This document shows, one piece after another, positions 8,081 to 17,207 of a stretch of 64,000 nt of DNA. The position numbers were made by a program, and so were the translations under genes. Under the pieces are notes generated by a model that was not told the origin of the DNA, did not search any database, and worked only from the letters and a program-made list of their open reading frames with translations. Position 1 is the first letter of the stretch; each line of letters starts with the position of its first letter. Source of the stretch: Anaerolineales bacterium (GTDB lineage Bacteria; Chloroflexota; Anaerolineae; Anaerolineales; Villigracilaceae); the NCBI GenBank assembly GCA_016927315.1, contig JAFGMV010000095.1:24976-88975 (forward strand), in the 5' to 3' direction.

Positions 8081-8098
8081 AAGATTATTCCTTGTTCA

Positions 8099-9292
8099 TT
8101 ATCCGAGGGCTTTCATGATTGTATCCAGGTCCTTGTCGCCGCGGCCTGAGAGATTGACCAGCAGGACCTGGTCCATTTTCATTTTGGGCGCCAGTCGGAT
8201 GGACTCGGCCACTGCATGGGCTGATTCCAGCGCACACAGGATACCCTCGGTGCGGGCCAGCATCTGGAAGGCGGCCAGGGCTTCTTCATCGGTGGCATAG
8301 GTATATTCTGCCCGCCCGGTTTCCCGCAGGTGGGTGTGTTCGGGACCGACTGCAGCGTAATCCAGCCCGGCGGATATGGAATGGGTCTCTGCGATCTGCC
8401 CGTCTTCATTCTGCAGTACGTAGGTGTACGTGCCATGCAGCACGCCGGGGCGTCCGATTTTCGGATCCGCATAGCGGGCGGCATGCTTACCACTGGCGAT
8501 CCCCGAGCCGCCGGCCTCGACGCCGACCAGCCTGACTGACGGGTCTTCCAGGAAGGAATGGAAGATGCCAATGGAATTGGATCCACCGCCCACGCAGGCC
8601 ACGCAGGCATCCGGCAGTTTGCCGGCCTGCTCCAGGATCTGCTGGCGGGCCTCCGTCCCGATGATGGACTGGAAGTCACGCACCATGGTCGGGTAAGGGT
8701 GCGGTCCCAGGGCAGAACCCAGCAGGTAGTAGGTTGTTTCGACGTTGGCGACCCAATCCCGGATGGCTTCATTAATGGCGTCCTTCAAGGTTTGCGAACC
8801 GCTTTCTACCGGCCGAACCTCCGCTCCCAGCAGTTTCATGCGCAGCACATTCGGCTGCTGGCGGTCAATGTCGACCATGCCCATATAGACCACGCACTTC
8901 AGCCCCAGCAGGGCCGCCGCCGTGGCGGATGCCACCCCGTGCTGCCCGGCGCCGGTCTCTGCGATCAGGCGGCGTTTCCCCATTTTATGGGCCAGCAGGG
9001 CCTGCCCGAGCGCATTGTTGATCTTGTGCGCTCCCGAGTGGGCCAGGTCTTCGCGCTTGAGGTAGATCTGCGCCCCGCCCAGATGGGCCGAAAGACGCCT
9101 GGCGTGGGTCAATGCGGTCGGTCGGCCGACATAGGTTTTCTGCAGTCGAGCCAGTTCGGCCTGGAAAGACGCATCTTTCTGTGATGCGATATAGGCTTGT
9201 TCAAGCTCTGCCAGGGCTGGCATCAGTGTCTCGGGGACAAATTGCCCGCCATAGATACCAAACTTGGCAGGTAGTAGGGTTTTCGTGGTCAT
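8099..9292 (-). CDS. trpB: tryptophan synthase beta subunit
   Basis: The 397-residue PLP enzyme condenses indole with serine. The PLP lysine lies in [19 protein letters not shown], and the phosphate-binding loop is [10 protein letters not shown]. The catalytic Glu region is [14 protein letters not shown]. This is the canonical TrpB1 that pairs with TrpA, not the stand-alone TrpB2 type. The ATG at 9292 is chosen because a TTGGAG ribosome site lies 6-7 nt upstream. It is followed by trpA and preceded by trpS. Confidence 0.97.
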   Translation of the reverse strand: MTTKTLLPAKFGIYGGQFVPETLMPALAELEQAYIASQKDASFQAELARLQKTYVGRPTALTHARRLSAHLGGAQIYLKREDLAHSGAHKINNALGQALLAHKMGKRRLIAETGAGQHGVASATAAALLGLKCVVYMGMVDIDRQQPNVLRMKLLGAEVRPVESGSQTLKDAINEAIRDWVANVETTYYLLGSALGPHPYPTMVRDFQSIIGTEARQQILEQAGKLPDACVACVGGGSNSIGIFHSFLEDPSVRLVGVEAGGSGIASGKHAARYADPKIGRPGVLHGTYTYVLQNEDGQIAETHSISAGLDYAAVGPEHTHLRETGRAEYTYATDEEALAAFQMLARTEGILCALESAHAVAESIRLAPKMKMDQVLLVNLSGRGDKDLDTIMKALG

Positions 9293-9353
9293 AAAATTCT
9301 CCAACTGCAGCCTGGGTACCAGACGCTGCTTCAGGGGCGGTCAAGTTGTTCGA

Positions 9354-10358
9354 TTACCGCTGGTAGCGGACGCCAATGGCCTTACGGGCTTTTTCCATGA
9401 TCGGGGCGCCCATCTTGCGCGCCCGCCTGGAACCATCCAGCAGGATTTCTTCCAACACCGGCAGGTCGTTCATCAGGGCCTCGTATTTCTCGCGGGCCTG
9501 GCCAAAGGTCCGCTCTAGTGTTTCATACAACCGCTGTTTTACTTCTCCGTAACCGAACCCGCCGCGCTGGTAGAGCTCGCGCATCGCCTGGATTTCTTCG
9601 GGGGCTCCGAAGTGCTTGAAGATATTGAACACATTACATTCATCCGGATTCTTGGGTTCTTCCGGTGGACGCGAGTCGGTCACCACGCGCATGACCCGCT
9701 TGCGCAGCTTCCCGGCGGGGGCAAAGATCGGCAGCAGGTTGTCGTAGCTTTTGCTCATTTTTCGCCCGTCGATCCCGGGGATGGTGGCGACCTCTTTCTG
9801 AATGACGGCTTCTGGCAGCACAAAGACTTCACCATAGTTGTTGTTGAAGGCCTGAGCGATATCACGGGCGATCTCGACGTGCTGGCGCTGGTCCTGCCCG
9901 ACGGGGACAGCATGGCTGCCGTACAGCAGGATGTCGGCAGACATCAGGACCGGATAAGTATACAAGCCCATATTGATGCCCGCATCAGGATCGCGCTCTT
10001 CTGCCAGGTTGGCGTCCATGGCGGATTTGTAAGCATGCGCCCGGTTCATCAAACCCTTGGGGGTGAAGCATTCCAATATCCAGGTCAGTTCGAACAGTTC
10101 AGGCACATCAGACTGGCGGAAGAAGATGGTTTCACCGGGATCCATGCCCAGCGCCAGGAAGGCAGCAGTTATTTCATAACTCATACGGCGCATATCATCG
10201 CCGTTATGGACGGTTGTCAGGGCGTGATAATCGGCAATGAAATACAGGGAAGTATATTCCCTGGCCAGCTCCAGGGCTGGTCTGATCATGCCCAGGTAGT
10301 TTCCCAGGTGCAGGGTCCCGGTGGGTTTCACGCCGGAGAGTGATATTTTTCTGGTCAT
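9354..10358 (-). CDS. trpS: tryptophanyl-tRNA synthetase
   Basis: The 334-residue class I synthetase has the HIGH-equivalent GTLHLGNYLG near the N-terminus and the KMSKS loop GRKMSKSYDN mid-protein. It charges tRNA-Trp. It lies inside the trp biosynthetic operon between the GNAT gene and trpB, and overlaps the GNAT gene by 4 nt (ATGA). Control by a T-box that reads tRNA-Trp charging is therefore self-consistent: low charging would raise both Trp synthesis and the synthetase. This is inference from gene order. Confidence 0.96.
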   Translation of the reverse strand: MTRKISLSGVKPTGTLHLGNYLGMIRPALELAREYTSLYFIADYHALTTVHNGDDMRRMSYEITAAFLALGMDPGETIFFRQSDVPELFELTWILECFTPKGLMNRAHAYKSAMDANLAEERDPDAGINMGLYTYPVLMSADILLYGSHAVPVGQDQRQHVEIARDIAQAFNNNYGEVFVLPEAVIQKEVATIPGIDGRKMSKSYDNLLPIFAPAGKLRKRVMRVVTDSRPPEEPKNPDECNVFNIFKHFGAPEEIQAMRELYQRGGFGYGEVKQRLYETLERTFGQAREKYEALMNDLPVLEEILLDGSRRARKMGAPIMEKARKAIGVRYQR

Positions 10359-10834
10359 ACAGTTCCTTCTTTCGTTAAAAAGATCAGTGTCGTGGTTTCG
10401 TTCAGTTTCTTTTGGCGGGTCTGTTTATATCCCAATTTTTGATACAGGTACAGGTTTCTATGGCTGTTGGTGCTGGTAAACAGTTCGTACCGGCCGGCAT
10501 GGGAAAATCGTTCCTCGATGGCCTGTAGCAGGCGGGTCCCCAGACCCCGGTTCTGATGATCGGGGTGCACGATGATCCGCCCGATATGGCAGGTATTCGC
10601 TTCGTCCAAATGCGCCCGGATCGACCCGATAAGCATGTCTCCGACAGCCGCTTTCAGGAAGAGCCTCTGCCCGAATTCAGTCCGCATCTCTTCCAGAGTC
10701 TGCGTCAGCGGTGGGATACCATAATCGTTATTCAGGGCGGCCTCACTCTGGTAGGCCAGTTTTTGCAGCGCCAGGATCGCGGGCAGGTCTTCCTGGAGGG
10801 CGGCTTCGATTGGGATGGTTTTATAGTTCAGCAT
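10355..10834 (-). CDS. GNAT-family N-acetyltransferase in the trp operon
   Basis: The 159-residue protein has the GNAT fold. The acetyl-CoA pyrophosphate loop is the region GRIIVHPDHQNRGLGTRLL (Q/RxxGxG/A), and the C-terminal NLYLYQKLGYKQ strand-helix is typical. The acetyl acceptor is unknown. It overlaps trpF by 14 nt and trpS by 4 nt, so it must be expressed with the Trp pathway. No standard Trp-pathway step needs an acetyltransferase. An accessory, detoxifying or regulatory role is possible. Confidence 0.88.
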   Translation of the reverse strand: MLNYKTIPIEAALQEDLPAILALQKLAYQSEAALNNDYGIPPLTQTLEEMRTEFGQRLFLKAAVGDMLIGSIRAHLDEANTCHIGRIIVHPDHQNRGLGTRLLQAIEERFSHAGRYELFTSTNSHRNLYLYQKLGYKQTRQKKLNETTTLIFLTKEGTV

Positions 10835-11468
10835 CGATCTTCTCCACGGCCTTGATGAAGGCCTGTATTTTTCCGGGATCCTTGATCCCGGGTTGTGCTT
10901 CGACTCCGGAGGCTACGTCCACTCCCCAGGGGCAGACCTGCCGTACAGCCTCCGCAGCATTACCGGGGGTTAGTCCACCGGCCAGCAGGACGGCATATTT
11001 CTTTGCCAGGCTCTTGGCTAGTGACCAGTCTCCAACCAGGCCGGTTCCGCCAAATTCGCGGGGATGGCAGGCATCAACCAGGAAGGCCGGTAGGGTCTCT
11101 GCAGGAGGATAGCGTTCCTGCAGCTGCAGCAGATCCGCGGCGTTCTTGGGGCGTATGGCCTTGAAAGCCCGTTTTCCCAGCTTTGCCAGAAGTCCTGGTG
11201 ATTCGTCCCCGTGCAGCTGCGCCAAATGGAGTCTGGCCTGCTCCATGGTTGTTGTGATCTCTTCGAAACCGGCGTTGACGAAGACGCCCACCATAACCAC
11301 CTTTGGAAACAGGCGGGAAAGCCCGCAAGTGATTTCACGGCAGTTCTCCGGTTCTACGAAGCGTTTACTCCGCCGGTAAAAATTAAACCCGAGCATGGCT
11401 GCCCCGGCCTGGCAGGCAGCCAGCCCATCTTCATAACGAGTGATGCCGCAAATCTTGACGGTGGTCAT
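10821..11468 (-). CDS. trpF: phosphoribosylanthranilate isomerase
   Basis: The 215-residue TIM-barrel enzyme converts N-(5-phosphoribosyl)anthranilate to CdRP. The catalytic Cys lies in the N-terminal VKICGITRYED. The product end shows FLVDACHPREFGGTG with the catalytic Asp, and LLAGGLTPGN plus VDVASGVE bind the phosphate. Its ATG shares one base with the trpC stop codon (TAATG arrangement), and its end overlaps the GNAT gene by 14 nt. Confidence 0.96.
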   Translation of the reverse strand: MTTVKICGITRYEDGLAACQAGAAMLGFNFYRRSKRFVEPENCREITCGLSRLFPKVVMVGVFVNAGFEEITTTMEQARLHLAQLHGDESPGLLAKLGKRAFKAIRPKNAADLLQLQERYPPAETLPAFLVDACHPREFGGTGLVGDWSLAKSLAKKYAVLLAGGLTPGNAAEAVRQVCPWGVDVASGVEAQPGIKDPGKIQAFIKAVEKIDAEL

Positions 11469-12265
11469 TATGCTGTTCCGGAGAATAAACGAACCTGATC
11501 GGCGGTATCACTGGCGGCGACCAGCGCCTCGCCAACCAGGATCGCATCTACGTTGGCTGCCTTCAGGAGATTGATATCGGCCTTGGAATTGATTCCGGAT
11601 TCGGATACCATGACAATCTCAGCCGGGATCAGTTTGCGCAGTCTGAAGCTGGTCTGCAGGTTGGTGCTGAAGTCTCGCAGGTCCCGGTTGTTGACCCCGA
11701 CCAGTACCGGGCGGCAGTCCATGGCGGTTTCAAGTTCCCGTTCATTGTGGACCTCTACCAGGGGCGTCAGGCCGAGGTTTCGGGCTGTTTCGTGTAGCAG
11801 TCTGAGATCTCTGGCAGGCAGCATGGCGGCGATCAGCAGGGCGGCGCTGGCGCCGGCCGCCCTGGCTTCTAGAAGCTGGTATTCATCGTAGATGAAGTCT
11901 TTGCGCAGGGTGGGGAGTCCGGTCTGCAGGCCAGAAACGTCCCGCAGGTAATTCAGGTGTCCGTGGAAGTACTTTTCATCGGTCAGGACGCTGATTGCCG
12001 CGGCGCCATTCTGCTGGTAGATGCGGGCCAACCTGAGCGGATTGGGTGCTTCCACCAGGGTACCTCTGGATGGAGATGCGAACTTGATCTCTGCGATCAG
12101 CGCGGGAGAGTGGTTGGCGCCCCGGGCTTTTTGAAGCGCCTGGACGAAGTTGGCCGGGACGGGTGTTTTCATCGCGGCGGCGCGCACACTTTCCAGCGGG
12201 CGGCTTTGTTTGCGCTGTTCTATCTCTACCCGTTTGTAAGCGAATATTTCTTCCAGTATGTTCAT
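11468..12265 (-). CDS. trpC: indole-3-glycerol-phosphate synthase
   Basis: The 265-residue TIM-barrel enzyme closes the indole ring. Family motifs are AEIKFASPSRG (catalytic Lys in the first strand), the second Lys in LRKDFIYDEYQL, GVNNRDLRDF and the phosphate-binding SESGINS...VGEAL. It is a stand-alone trpC, not fused to trpF as in enterics. A 166-nt gap after trpGD holds a degraded dispersed-repeat-like sequence. Confidence 0.96.
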   Translation of the reverse strand: MNILEEIFAYKRVEIEQRKQSRPLESVRAAAMKTPVPANFVQALQKARGANHSPALIAEIKFASPSRGTLVEAPNPLRLARIYQQNGAAAISVLTDEKYFHGHLNYLRDVSGLQTGLPTLRKDFIYDEYQLLEARAAGASAALLIAAMLPARDLRLLHETARNLGLTPLVEVHNERELETAMDCRPVLVGVNNRDLRDFSTNLQTSFRLRKLIPAEIVMVSESGINSKADINLLKAANVDAILVGEALVAASDTADQVRLFSGTA

Positions 12266-12431
12266 GGTTGCATATTATTGCGAGTCCCGCATGGGGCCTG
12301 GCAATCTCCTTCTACAGAGTGCTGCGAAAATATCTAACCTGAAATTCTGGTTTTTGAAGTTGCTTTGTTGGATTCAGGTTTAGATATTTATGCAAGAAGC
12401 AGCAAATGGCAGGCTCAGTTTATTGGTACTT

Positions 12432-14063
12432 TCACGCCATTGCCTGCGTCGCCGCGACGAATGCGTCCAGTTTGGCCAGGGCCGCCCCGCTGTCTAGGGA
12501 CTCAACAGCCTGTTTCAGCCCGGACTGCAGGTCGAAGCCGTTGGTGGTCGAGATGGCTGCGGCGGCATTGAACAGCAGAACATCCCGGCGGACACTCTCA
12601 TCCTGACCGGACAACAGGGCGCGCAGCATCCGTGCGTTCAACTCAGGGTCGCCGCCGCGCAGGTCTTCCCGGCTGGCAGGCCGCAGCCCGAAATCGGAGG
12701 CGTCCAGTTCGAAGCTGGAGACGGCGCCGTCCTTGAGCCGGCTGACCAGGTTAGGGCCGCTGGTGGTCAATTCATCCAGGCCGCCGTGACCGTGGACGAC
12801 AAAAGCGGCTTCCCCTTCCAGCCCGGCCAGCACTTCGGCCATGATCTGGGTCAGGTCGGGATCGTAGACCCCGACCAGCATATGGGAAGCCCCGGCGGGA
12901 TTGGTCAGCGGTCCCAATATGTTGAAGATCGTGCGCTGCCCGATCTCGCGCCTCGGTCCGGCGGCGTACTTCATGGCCGGGTGGAACTTGGGGGCGAACA
13001 TGAAGCCAATACCGACCTGTTCGATAACCTGCCCGACCTGTTCGGGGAGCAGTTCGAGGTTTACGCCCAGGGCCAGTAACACATCGGCTGCACCGCATTG
13101 GGAGGATGCTGCCCGGTTGCCGTGTTTGGCCAGGCGTTTGCCGGCTCCGGCAATAATGAAGGCTGCGGCTGTGGAGATGTTGATCGTATGGGCGCCATCC
13201 CCCCCGGTGCCGACAATGTCCAGGACAGGTTCCCCGTTACTGTTCAGGTTTACTTTGTTGGATACCGAGCGCATGGCCCGGGCGGAGCCAACGATCTCAT
13301 CGACGGTTTCACCTTTCATACGCAGGGCGGTCAGGTAGCTTCCGATCTGGGCCGGGGTGGCCTGGCCGGTCATAATGGCGGTCATGGCCTGCTCGGCTTC
13401 GGCGGCGCTCAGGTGACGGCGGTTCATTGCCTTGGCAATGAAGGGTTTCATGGTATCGGGATCTTCCATCGTGTGGGTTTCCTTTTTCATGGCAGGACTT
13501 TTTCGGTTTACAGAAAGAAAATTTTTCAATATCGTTTTGCCGTGTTCGGTCAGGATTGATTCTGGATGGAACTGTACTCCAAAGATGGGGTAGTCTTTAT
13601 GGCGCAGTCCCATCAGTTCCTTTTCGGCGGTGAAGGCAGTCGCTTCAAGCGCCTCCGGCAGGTCCGTAACGATTAGGGAGTGGTAGCGGGTGGCTGCCAG
13701 TGGATTGGGCAGCCCGAAAAACAGGCCTTCTCCGTTATGTTCGATGGCCGAAGTCTTGCCGTGCATCAGGCGCGGCGCCCGCACGACCTTGCCGCCGAAA
13801 ACCTCGCCGATGCACTGGTGCCCCAGGCAGACCCCCAGCAGCGGGATGTCCTTACCCAGTTCCCGAATGATCTCCAGCGAGACGCCTGAATCGGAGGGAT
13901 CGCCCGGCCCAGGCGAGATGACAATGTGGTCCGGGTCGAGTTCTTTCACCTGCGCGAGGGTGATTTCATCATTGCGGAACACCCGGATATCCTGGCCCAG
14001 TTCCCCGAAATACTGCACCAGATTGTAGGTAAATGAGTCGTAGTTGTCGATTACTAATAACAA
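12432..14063 (-). CDS. trpGD: TrpG-TrpD fusion: anthranilate synthase glutaminase + anthranilate phosphoribosyltransferase
   Basis: The 543-residue fusion joins two pathway steps. Residues about 1-190 are the class I glutaminase: [13 protein letters not shown] at the start, nucleophile Cys in [11 protein letters not shown], His-Glu in GVQFHPES. After a short linker, residues about 215-543 are the phosphoribosyltransferase: [15 protein letters not shown] and [12 protein letters not shown] bind PRPP. The start is taken as TTG at 14063. It gives the normal TrpG N-terminus, has AGGAAGG 6 nt upstream, and the in-frame region before it does not look coding. It follows trpE by 103 nt. Confidence 0.93.
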   Translation of the reverse strand: MLLVIDNYDSFTYNLVQYFGELGQDIRVFRNDEITLAQVKELDPDHIVISPGPGDPSDSGVSLEIIRELGKDIPLLGVCLGHQCIGEVFGGKVVRAPRLMHGKTSAIEHNGEGLFFGLPNPLAATRYHSLIVTDLPEALEATAFTAEKELMGLRHKDYPIFGVQFHPESILTEHGKTILKNFLSVNRKSPAMKKETHTMEDPDTMKPFIAKAMNRRHLSAAEAEQAMTAIMTGQATPAQIGSYLTALRMKGETVDEIVGSARAMRSVSNKVNLNSNGEPVLDIVGTGGDGAHTINISTAAAFIIAGAGKRLAKHGNRAASSQCGAADVLLALGVNLELLPEQVGQVIEQVGIGFMFAPKFHPAMKYAAGPRREIGQRTIFNILGPLTNPAGASHMLVGVYDPDLTQIMAEVLAGLEGEAAFVVHGHGGLDELTTSGPNLVSRLKDGAVSSFELDASDFGLRPASREDLRGGDPELNARMLRALLSGQDESVRRDVLLFNAAAAISTTNGFDLQSGLKQAVESLDSGAALAKLDAFVAATQAMA

Positions 14064-14166
14064 TTTTGCCTTCCTTTCATCCTGTTGCCACGAGCCGCTG
14101 GAGGCGGCATGGCAGTCTGTTGGCGGGTAAAGTGATGAGACTGCTGCGCCCTTCGGGCTCGCGGAG

Positions 14167-15639
14167 TTACGGGTTTTCCGCTTTCTCGATCGCCACCGCC
14201 AGCGCCCTGGCTTTGTTGAGCGTCTCCTGGTATTCCTTTTCAGGGTCCGAGTCGGCCACCACACCGGCGCCGGCCTGGACACTGACGGTCTCACCGCGCA
14301 TGACCAGGGTGCGGATCGCAATGCAGGTATCCATGGATCCGTCGAAGGAAAAATAGCCGACCGCACCGGCATACGGGCCGCGAGGATCGGTTTCCAGGTC
14401 GTGGATGATCTGCATGGCGCGGATCTTGGGCGCCCCGCTGACAGTCCCGGCCGGGAAGGTGGCCGCCAGCAGGTCGAAGGCATCGTATTCGGGCTTCAGG
14501 ATACCCCTGGTATTCGATACGATGTGCATAACATGCGAGTAGCGTTCGATGACCATCTGTTCAGAGACATGCACGCTGCCGTAGTCGCACACCCGGCCGA
14601 GGTCATTGCGGGCCAGGTCGACCAGCATGACATGCTCGGCGCGTTCCTTGGGGTCATCCAGCAGTTCCTTTTCCAGCCGGGCGTCTTCGGCTTCGGTCTG
14701 GCCCCGGGGGCGCGTCCCGGCAATTGGGCGCAGGGTGGCAGCCCCATCTTCCAGCCGGACATGGATTTCAGGCGAGGCGCCAATCAGGTGCAGGTCCGGG
14801 TATCCGGCCAGGCCGTCAAAGTCGAAATAGAACATGTACGGGGACGGGTTCATCCGCCGCAGGGCCCGGTAGATGCTGAACGCAGATGCGCTGGTCTGGC
14901 GTTCAAGACGCTGGGAGGGCACTACCTGGAAGATATCCCCGGCGGCGATGTGTTCCTTGGCGGTTGAGACCGCCTGCATGTATTGTTCCCGGGTCATATT
15001 GGATTTCAATTCACCCGGGCGGGTATGCCGGTTGGGATTGTTCTGAGCGGGGATGGGTCTGTCCAGCCGCGCCTGGATCAGGTCCAGGCGCCTCTGGCCT
15101 TCGGCCCGGGCTTCCTCTTCCGCTCCCGCGCCGTTGACCGGTACATTGGCGATCAGCAGCAGGCGGCCGTAAGCATGGTCGAAGGCGATCAGGGTATCTG
15201 CCAGCAGGAAGATCGCTTCCGGCAGGTCTGGGTGGGGGTGGACCGGGACGGTGGGTTCGAAGCTGTGGATCATCTCATACGCGCAGTAACCGACCAGGCC
15301 GCCGGTGAAACGCGGCAGCCCGGGTACATCCAGCGGGGTGTAGTGTTCCATGACCTCCCGCAGGGCTTCAAGCGGACTTGCGCCGTCCAGGTCCGTAACG
15401 GTCACACCCCGGGGGCTGCGCTGCTCAAGCCGCTCACCCTTCAGGACATAGGACTGACTGGGGTTGATACCGATAAACGAGTAGCGGGCCAGGTGCTCCC
15501 CGCCGCTGACGCTTTCCAGCAGGAAGGAAGGACCTTCCCCGGCCAGTTTCAGGTAAGCCGACACGGGGGTCTCCAGGTCTGCGGAGAGTTCAAGCACGAC
15601 CGGCAGCAGGTTGGGTCTGGTTTGGGTTTGTGTGATCAT
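14167..15639 (-). CDS. trpE: anthranilate synthase component I
   Basis: The 490-residue chorismate-utilising enzyme converts chorismate and ammonia to anthranilate. An N-terminal regulatory domain holds the likely Trp-feedback element [18 protein letters not shown]. The catalytic domain runs from about residue 220: [40 protein letters not shown] and [14 protein letters not shown]. Amidotransferase activity comes from the TrpG half of the next gene. It is the first biosynthetic gene after the T-box leader, with the ATPase gene in between. Confidence 0.97.
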   Translation of the reverse strand: MITQTQTRPNLLPVVLELSADLETPVSAYLKLAGEGPSFLLESVSGGEHLARYSFIGINPSQSYVLKGERLEQRSPRGVTVTDLDGASPLEALREVMEHYTPLDVPGLPRFTGGLVGYCAYEMIHSFEPTVPVHPHPDLPEAIFLLADTLIAFDHAYGRLLLIANVPVNGAGAEEEARAEGQRRLDLIQARLDRPIPAQNNPNRHTRPGELKSNMTREQYMQAVSTAKEHIAAGDIFQVVPSQRLERQTSASAFSIYRALRRMNPSPYMFYFDFDGLAGYPDLHLIGASPEIHVRLEDGAATLRPIAGTRPRGQTEAEDARLEKELLDDPKERAEHVMLVDLARNDLGRVCDYGSVHVSEQMVIERYSHVMHIVSNTRGILKPEYDAFDLLAATFPAGTVSGAPKIRAMQIIHDLETDPRGPYAGAVGYFSFDGSMDTCIAIRTLVMRGETVSVQAGAGVVADSDPEKEYQETLNKARALAVAIEKAENP

Positions 15640-15764
15640 AAAATTTTCCTCATCTCAGCGCGAGCGCGGCTGAAAGCCGGTGCGGCATTCTCCCTGCTTT
15701 AAGAACGTGTCCTTTGCAAGGAGTCTGCTTCGACCTGCCTGGCAGGTCTTCGCAGTGACAGCAG

Positions 15765-16481
15765 CTACAAATATTTCTCCGGTTCATTCAAAAACTGTTT
15801 GTAGATCTGGTAATGTTCTGTCTCTTGATATTCAACCGCTTCAACCGGGATTTTGTCGAAGCTGTAGATGCACGCCCCGGGACAGGCTAACAGGATCGGT
15901 GAATGGGTGATCATAATGAATTGTGCGTGGCCGGCCTGGCTGTTTTCTTTCAGGATCTTCAACAATTCCAGCTGGCTGCCGGGCGAGAGGGCTGTTTCGG
16001 GTTCGTCCAGCAGGTACAATCCTTCGATTTTGTAGCGGCTGCGGAAGAAGGACATCAGCGACTGCCCGTGAGATTGGGTCACCAGGGATTTCCCGCCAAA
16101 GTATTTCAACTGGCCGGGATCATTGGCGGCCCACTCGTCCAGGAAGTAAGAAAAATCTTTGAAGACTTCCGAGCCGAAGAAGGAACCCGGGACACTGCGG
16201 TCGGCCCATTCGATCGAGAGATAGTAGGGCAGCTGGCCTTCATAGCGGTTGACCTGGAAGCGCCGCCCCTCGGGCACTCGCCAGATATGGATGCCGCATT
16301 TCTGGGCCAGGGCTTCCAGCAGGGTCGATTTGCCGCTGCCGTTGCTGCCGACGAAGATTGTGACCGGGGTTTCGAATTTGACCATCTCGGTCTGCTGGAA
16401 GACCGGCAGGCAGAACGGGTAATGCTCCCGGGTGGGGTACCGGTCGCTCTTCAGGGATACACTTTTGAGGTGGATTGTCAT
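15765..16481 (-). CDS. COG3910-type AAA/ABC-like ATPase between T-box and trpE
   Basis: The 238-residue ATPase has Walker A FVGSNGSGKST (about residues 43-53), a signature-like SHGQSLMSFF and Walker B LYLLDEPETAL. The H-loop is MITHSPILL. The layout resembles the small predicted ATPases of COG3910 (SMC/ABC-like, no membrane part). Their role is unknown; overcoming-lysogenization-like and DNA-repair links are only distant. The start at 16481 begins the conserved region and lies about 137 nt after the T-box terminator. It is the first gene transcribed past a Trp-specific T-box, so it should be induced on Trp starvation. The gap to trpE is 125 nt. Confidence 0.85.
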   Translation of the reverse strand: MTIHLKSVSLKSDRYPTREHYPFCLPVFQQTEMVKFETPVTIFVGSNGSGKSTLLEALAQKCGIHIWRVPEGRRFQVNRYEGQLPYYLSIEWADRSVPGSFFGSEVFKDFSYFLDEWAANDPGQLKYFGGKSLVTQSHGQSLMSFFRSRYKIEGLYLLDEPETALSPGSQLELLKILKENSQAGHAQFIMITHSPILLACPGACIYSFDKIPVEAVEYQETEHYQIYKQFLNEPEKYL

Positions 16482-16612
16482 GATTATTCTCTTTTCTTGT
16501 GCGGCTTTCCTGGTCTCAATCAGGAAAGCTTTCGCACCACCAGGTACACAAAGGAGCACCAGGAGAAAATCTTCGTAAACCTTCGGGGGCTTTGTGGTAA
16601 ATTGTCAATATA

Positions 16613-16945
16613 CAAAAACACAGCATTCATCCACAAATGGGACGAACGCTGTGTCCGTGGTGCCACCCAACTTAGGCCGGCGATAGCCTTTAATCAAAAA
16701 ACCCGTTGATGATGCAACGGGTCAGCCAGCCTCACTCTTTTCAGGTACGGTCTGTATCAGACGTATACCCTCGTCCTGTAACGGGGACTTCCCGGCGCAG
16801 GCTACTTGATGATTCTTTCGCCCTGCAACTCCAAGGTCCATTCTGCGCTGTCGTTTCGGGCAGGACTTTCACCACATGCTGCCTGCTCTCTGGGCCGTCG
16901 TACGGCGCATACTCGTCCTCTTCGACGTTTTTATCTTATATTGCC
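16613..16945 (-). ncRNA. T-box riboswitch, predicted tRNA-Trp specific (UGG specifier)
   Basis: On the minus strand the conserved T-box GGGTGGCACCACGG lies at 16655-16668. It is followed by a terminator: ACACAGCGTTCGTCCCA (16638-16654) pairs imperfectly with TGGATGAATGCTGTGT (16618-16633), then a T run (16613-16617). Upstream is a Stem I with GA-rich segments (GAGGACGAGTA, CAGAGAGC) and a specifier loop GAATGGACC. There the codon TGG occupies 16838-16840, the Trp codon. In this class, uncharged tRNA pairs with the specifier and T-box and stops termination. The downstream genes are the ATPase and the trp operon, which agree with the Trp reading. Confidence 0.9.
16697..16724 (-). other. Stem III-position hairpin with U run inside the T-box leader
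   Basis: On the minus strand ACCCGTTG, loop CATCAT, CAACGGGT form an 8-bp stem followed directly by further T residues (TTTTTTG). It sits where T-box Stem III is expected but also has the look of an intrinsic terminator. The bounds are to within a few bases. Confidence 0.6.
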
Positions 16946-16949
16946 ATGC

Positions 16950-16958
16950 ATTATACCA
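16950..16958 (-). promoter_or_regulatory. extended -10 promoter of the T-box/trp transcript
   Basis: On the minus strand TGGTATAAT (TG-N plus a perfect TATAAT) occupies 16950-16958. The predicted start is near 16943, just before the T-box Stem I. No good -35 hexamer is seen at 16-18 nt, which is usual for extended -10 promoters. Confidence 0.75.
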
Positions 16959-16989
16959 GCAATTCTCAAGTTGTGACGAAAAAAAATAA

Positions 16990-17090
16990 AAACATTACAT
17001 AAAAAACGTCATTGCCAGGCTGAAGCAATCTCCGGCCGGCATCGCTGCGGACCGCCGGAGGCGGTGCGGCACTCTCATCTCGACAGGAAG
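16990..17090. repeat. degraded dispersed palindromic repeat
   Basis: The text ACGTCATTGCCAGGCTGAAG followed by CAATCTCC resembles the widespread CGTCATTGCGAG...GAAGCAATCTC intergenic repeat. GACCGCCGGAGGCGGT beside it gives a small inverted repeat. Similar fragments occur near 12283-12320, 14085-14160 and 15655-15760. They are relics at most; the bounds are approximate. Confidence 0.4.
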
Positions 17091-17207
17091 TGATCCTGGT
17101 TATGGAAAATGATTCGCTCCTGCAGTGCTCGCATTGCCGGATCCAGATTCGATATATAATCAGGTTATCGCCGGGCTTTCGACACACCCGGTTAGGAAGA
17201 AGCAGAC

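Noticed and set aside
15903..16709. 268-residue plus-strand frame opposite the ATPase
   Set aside because: It lies on top of the ATPase and the T-box leader; composition reflects the other strand.
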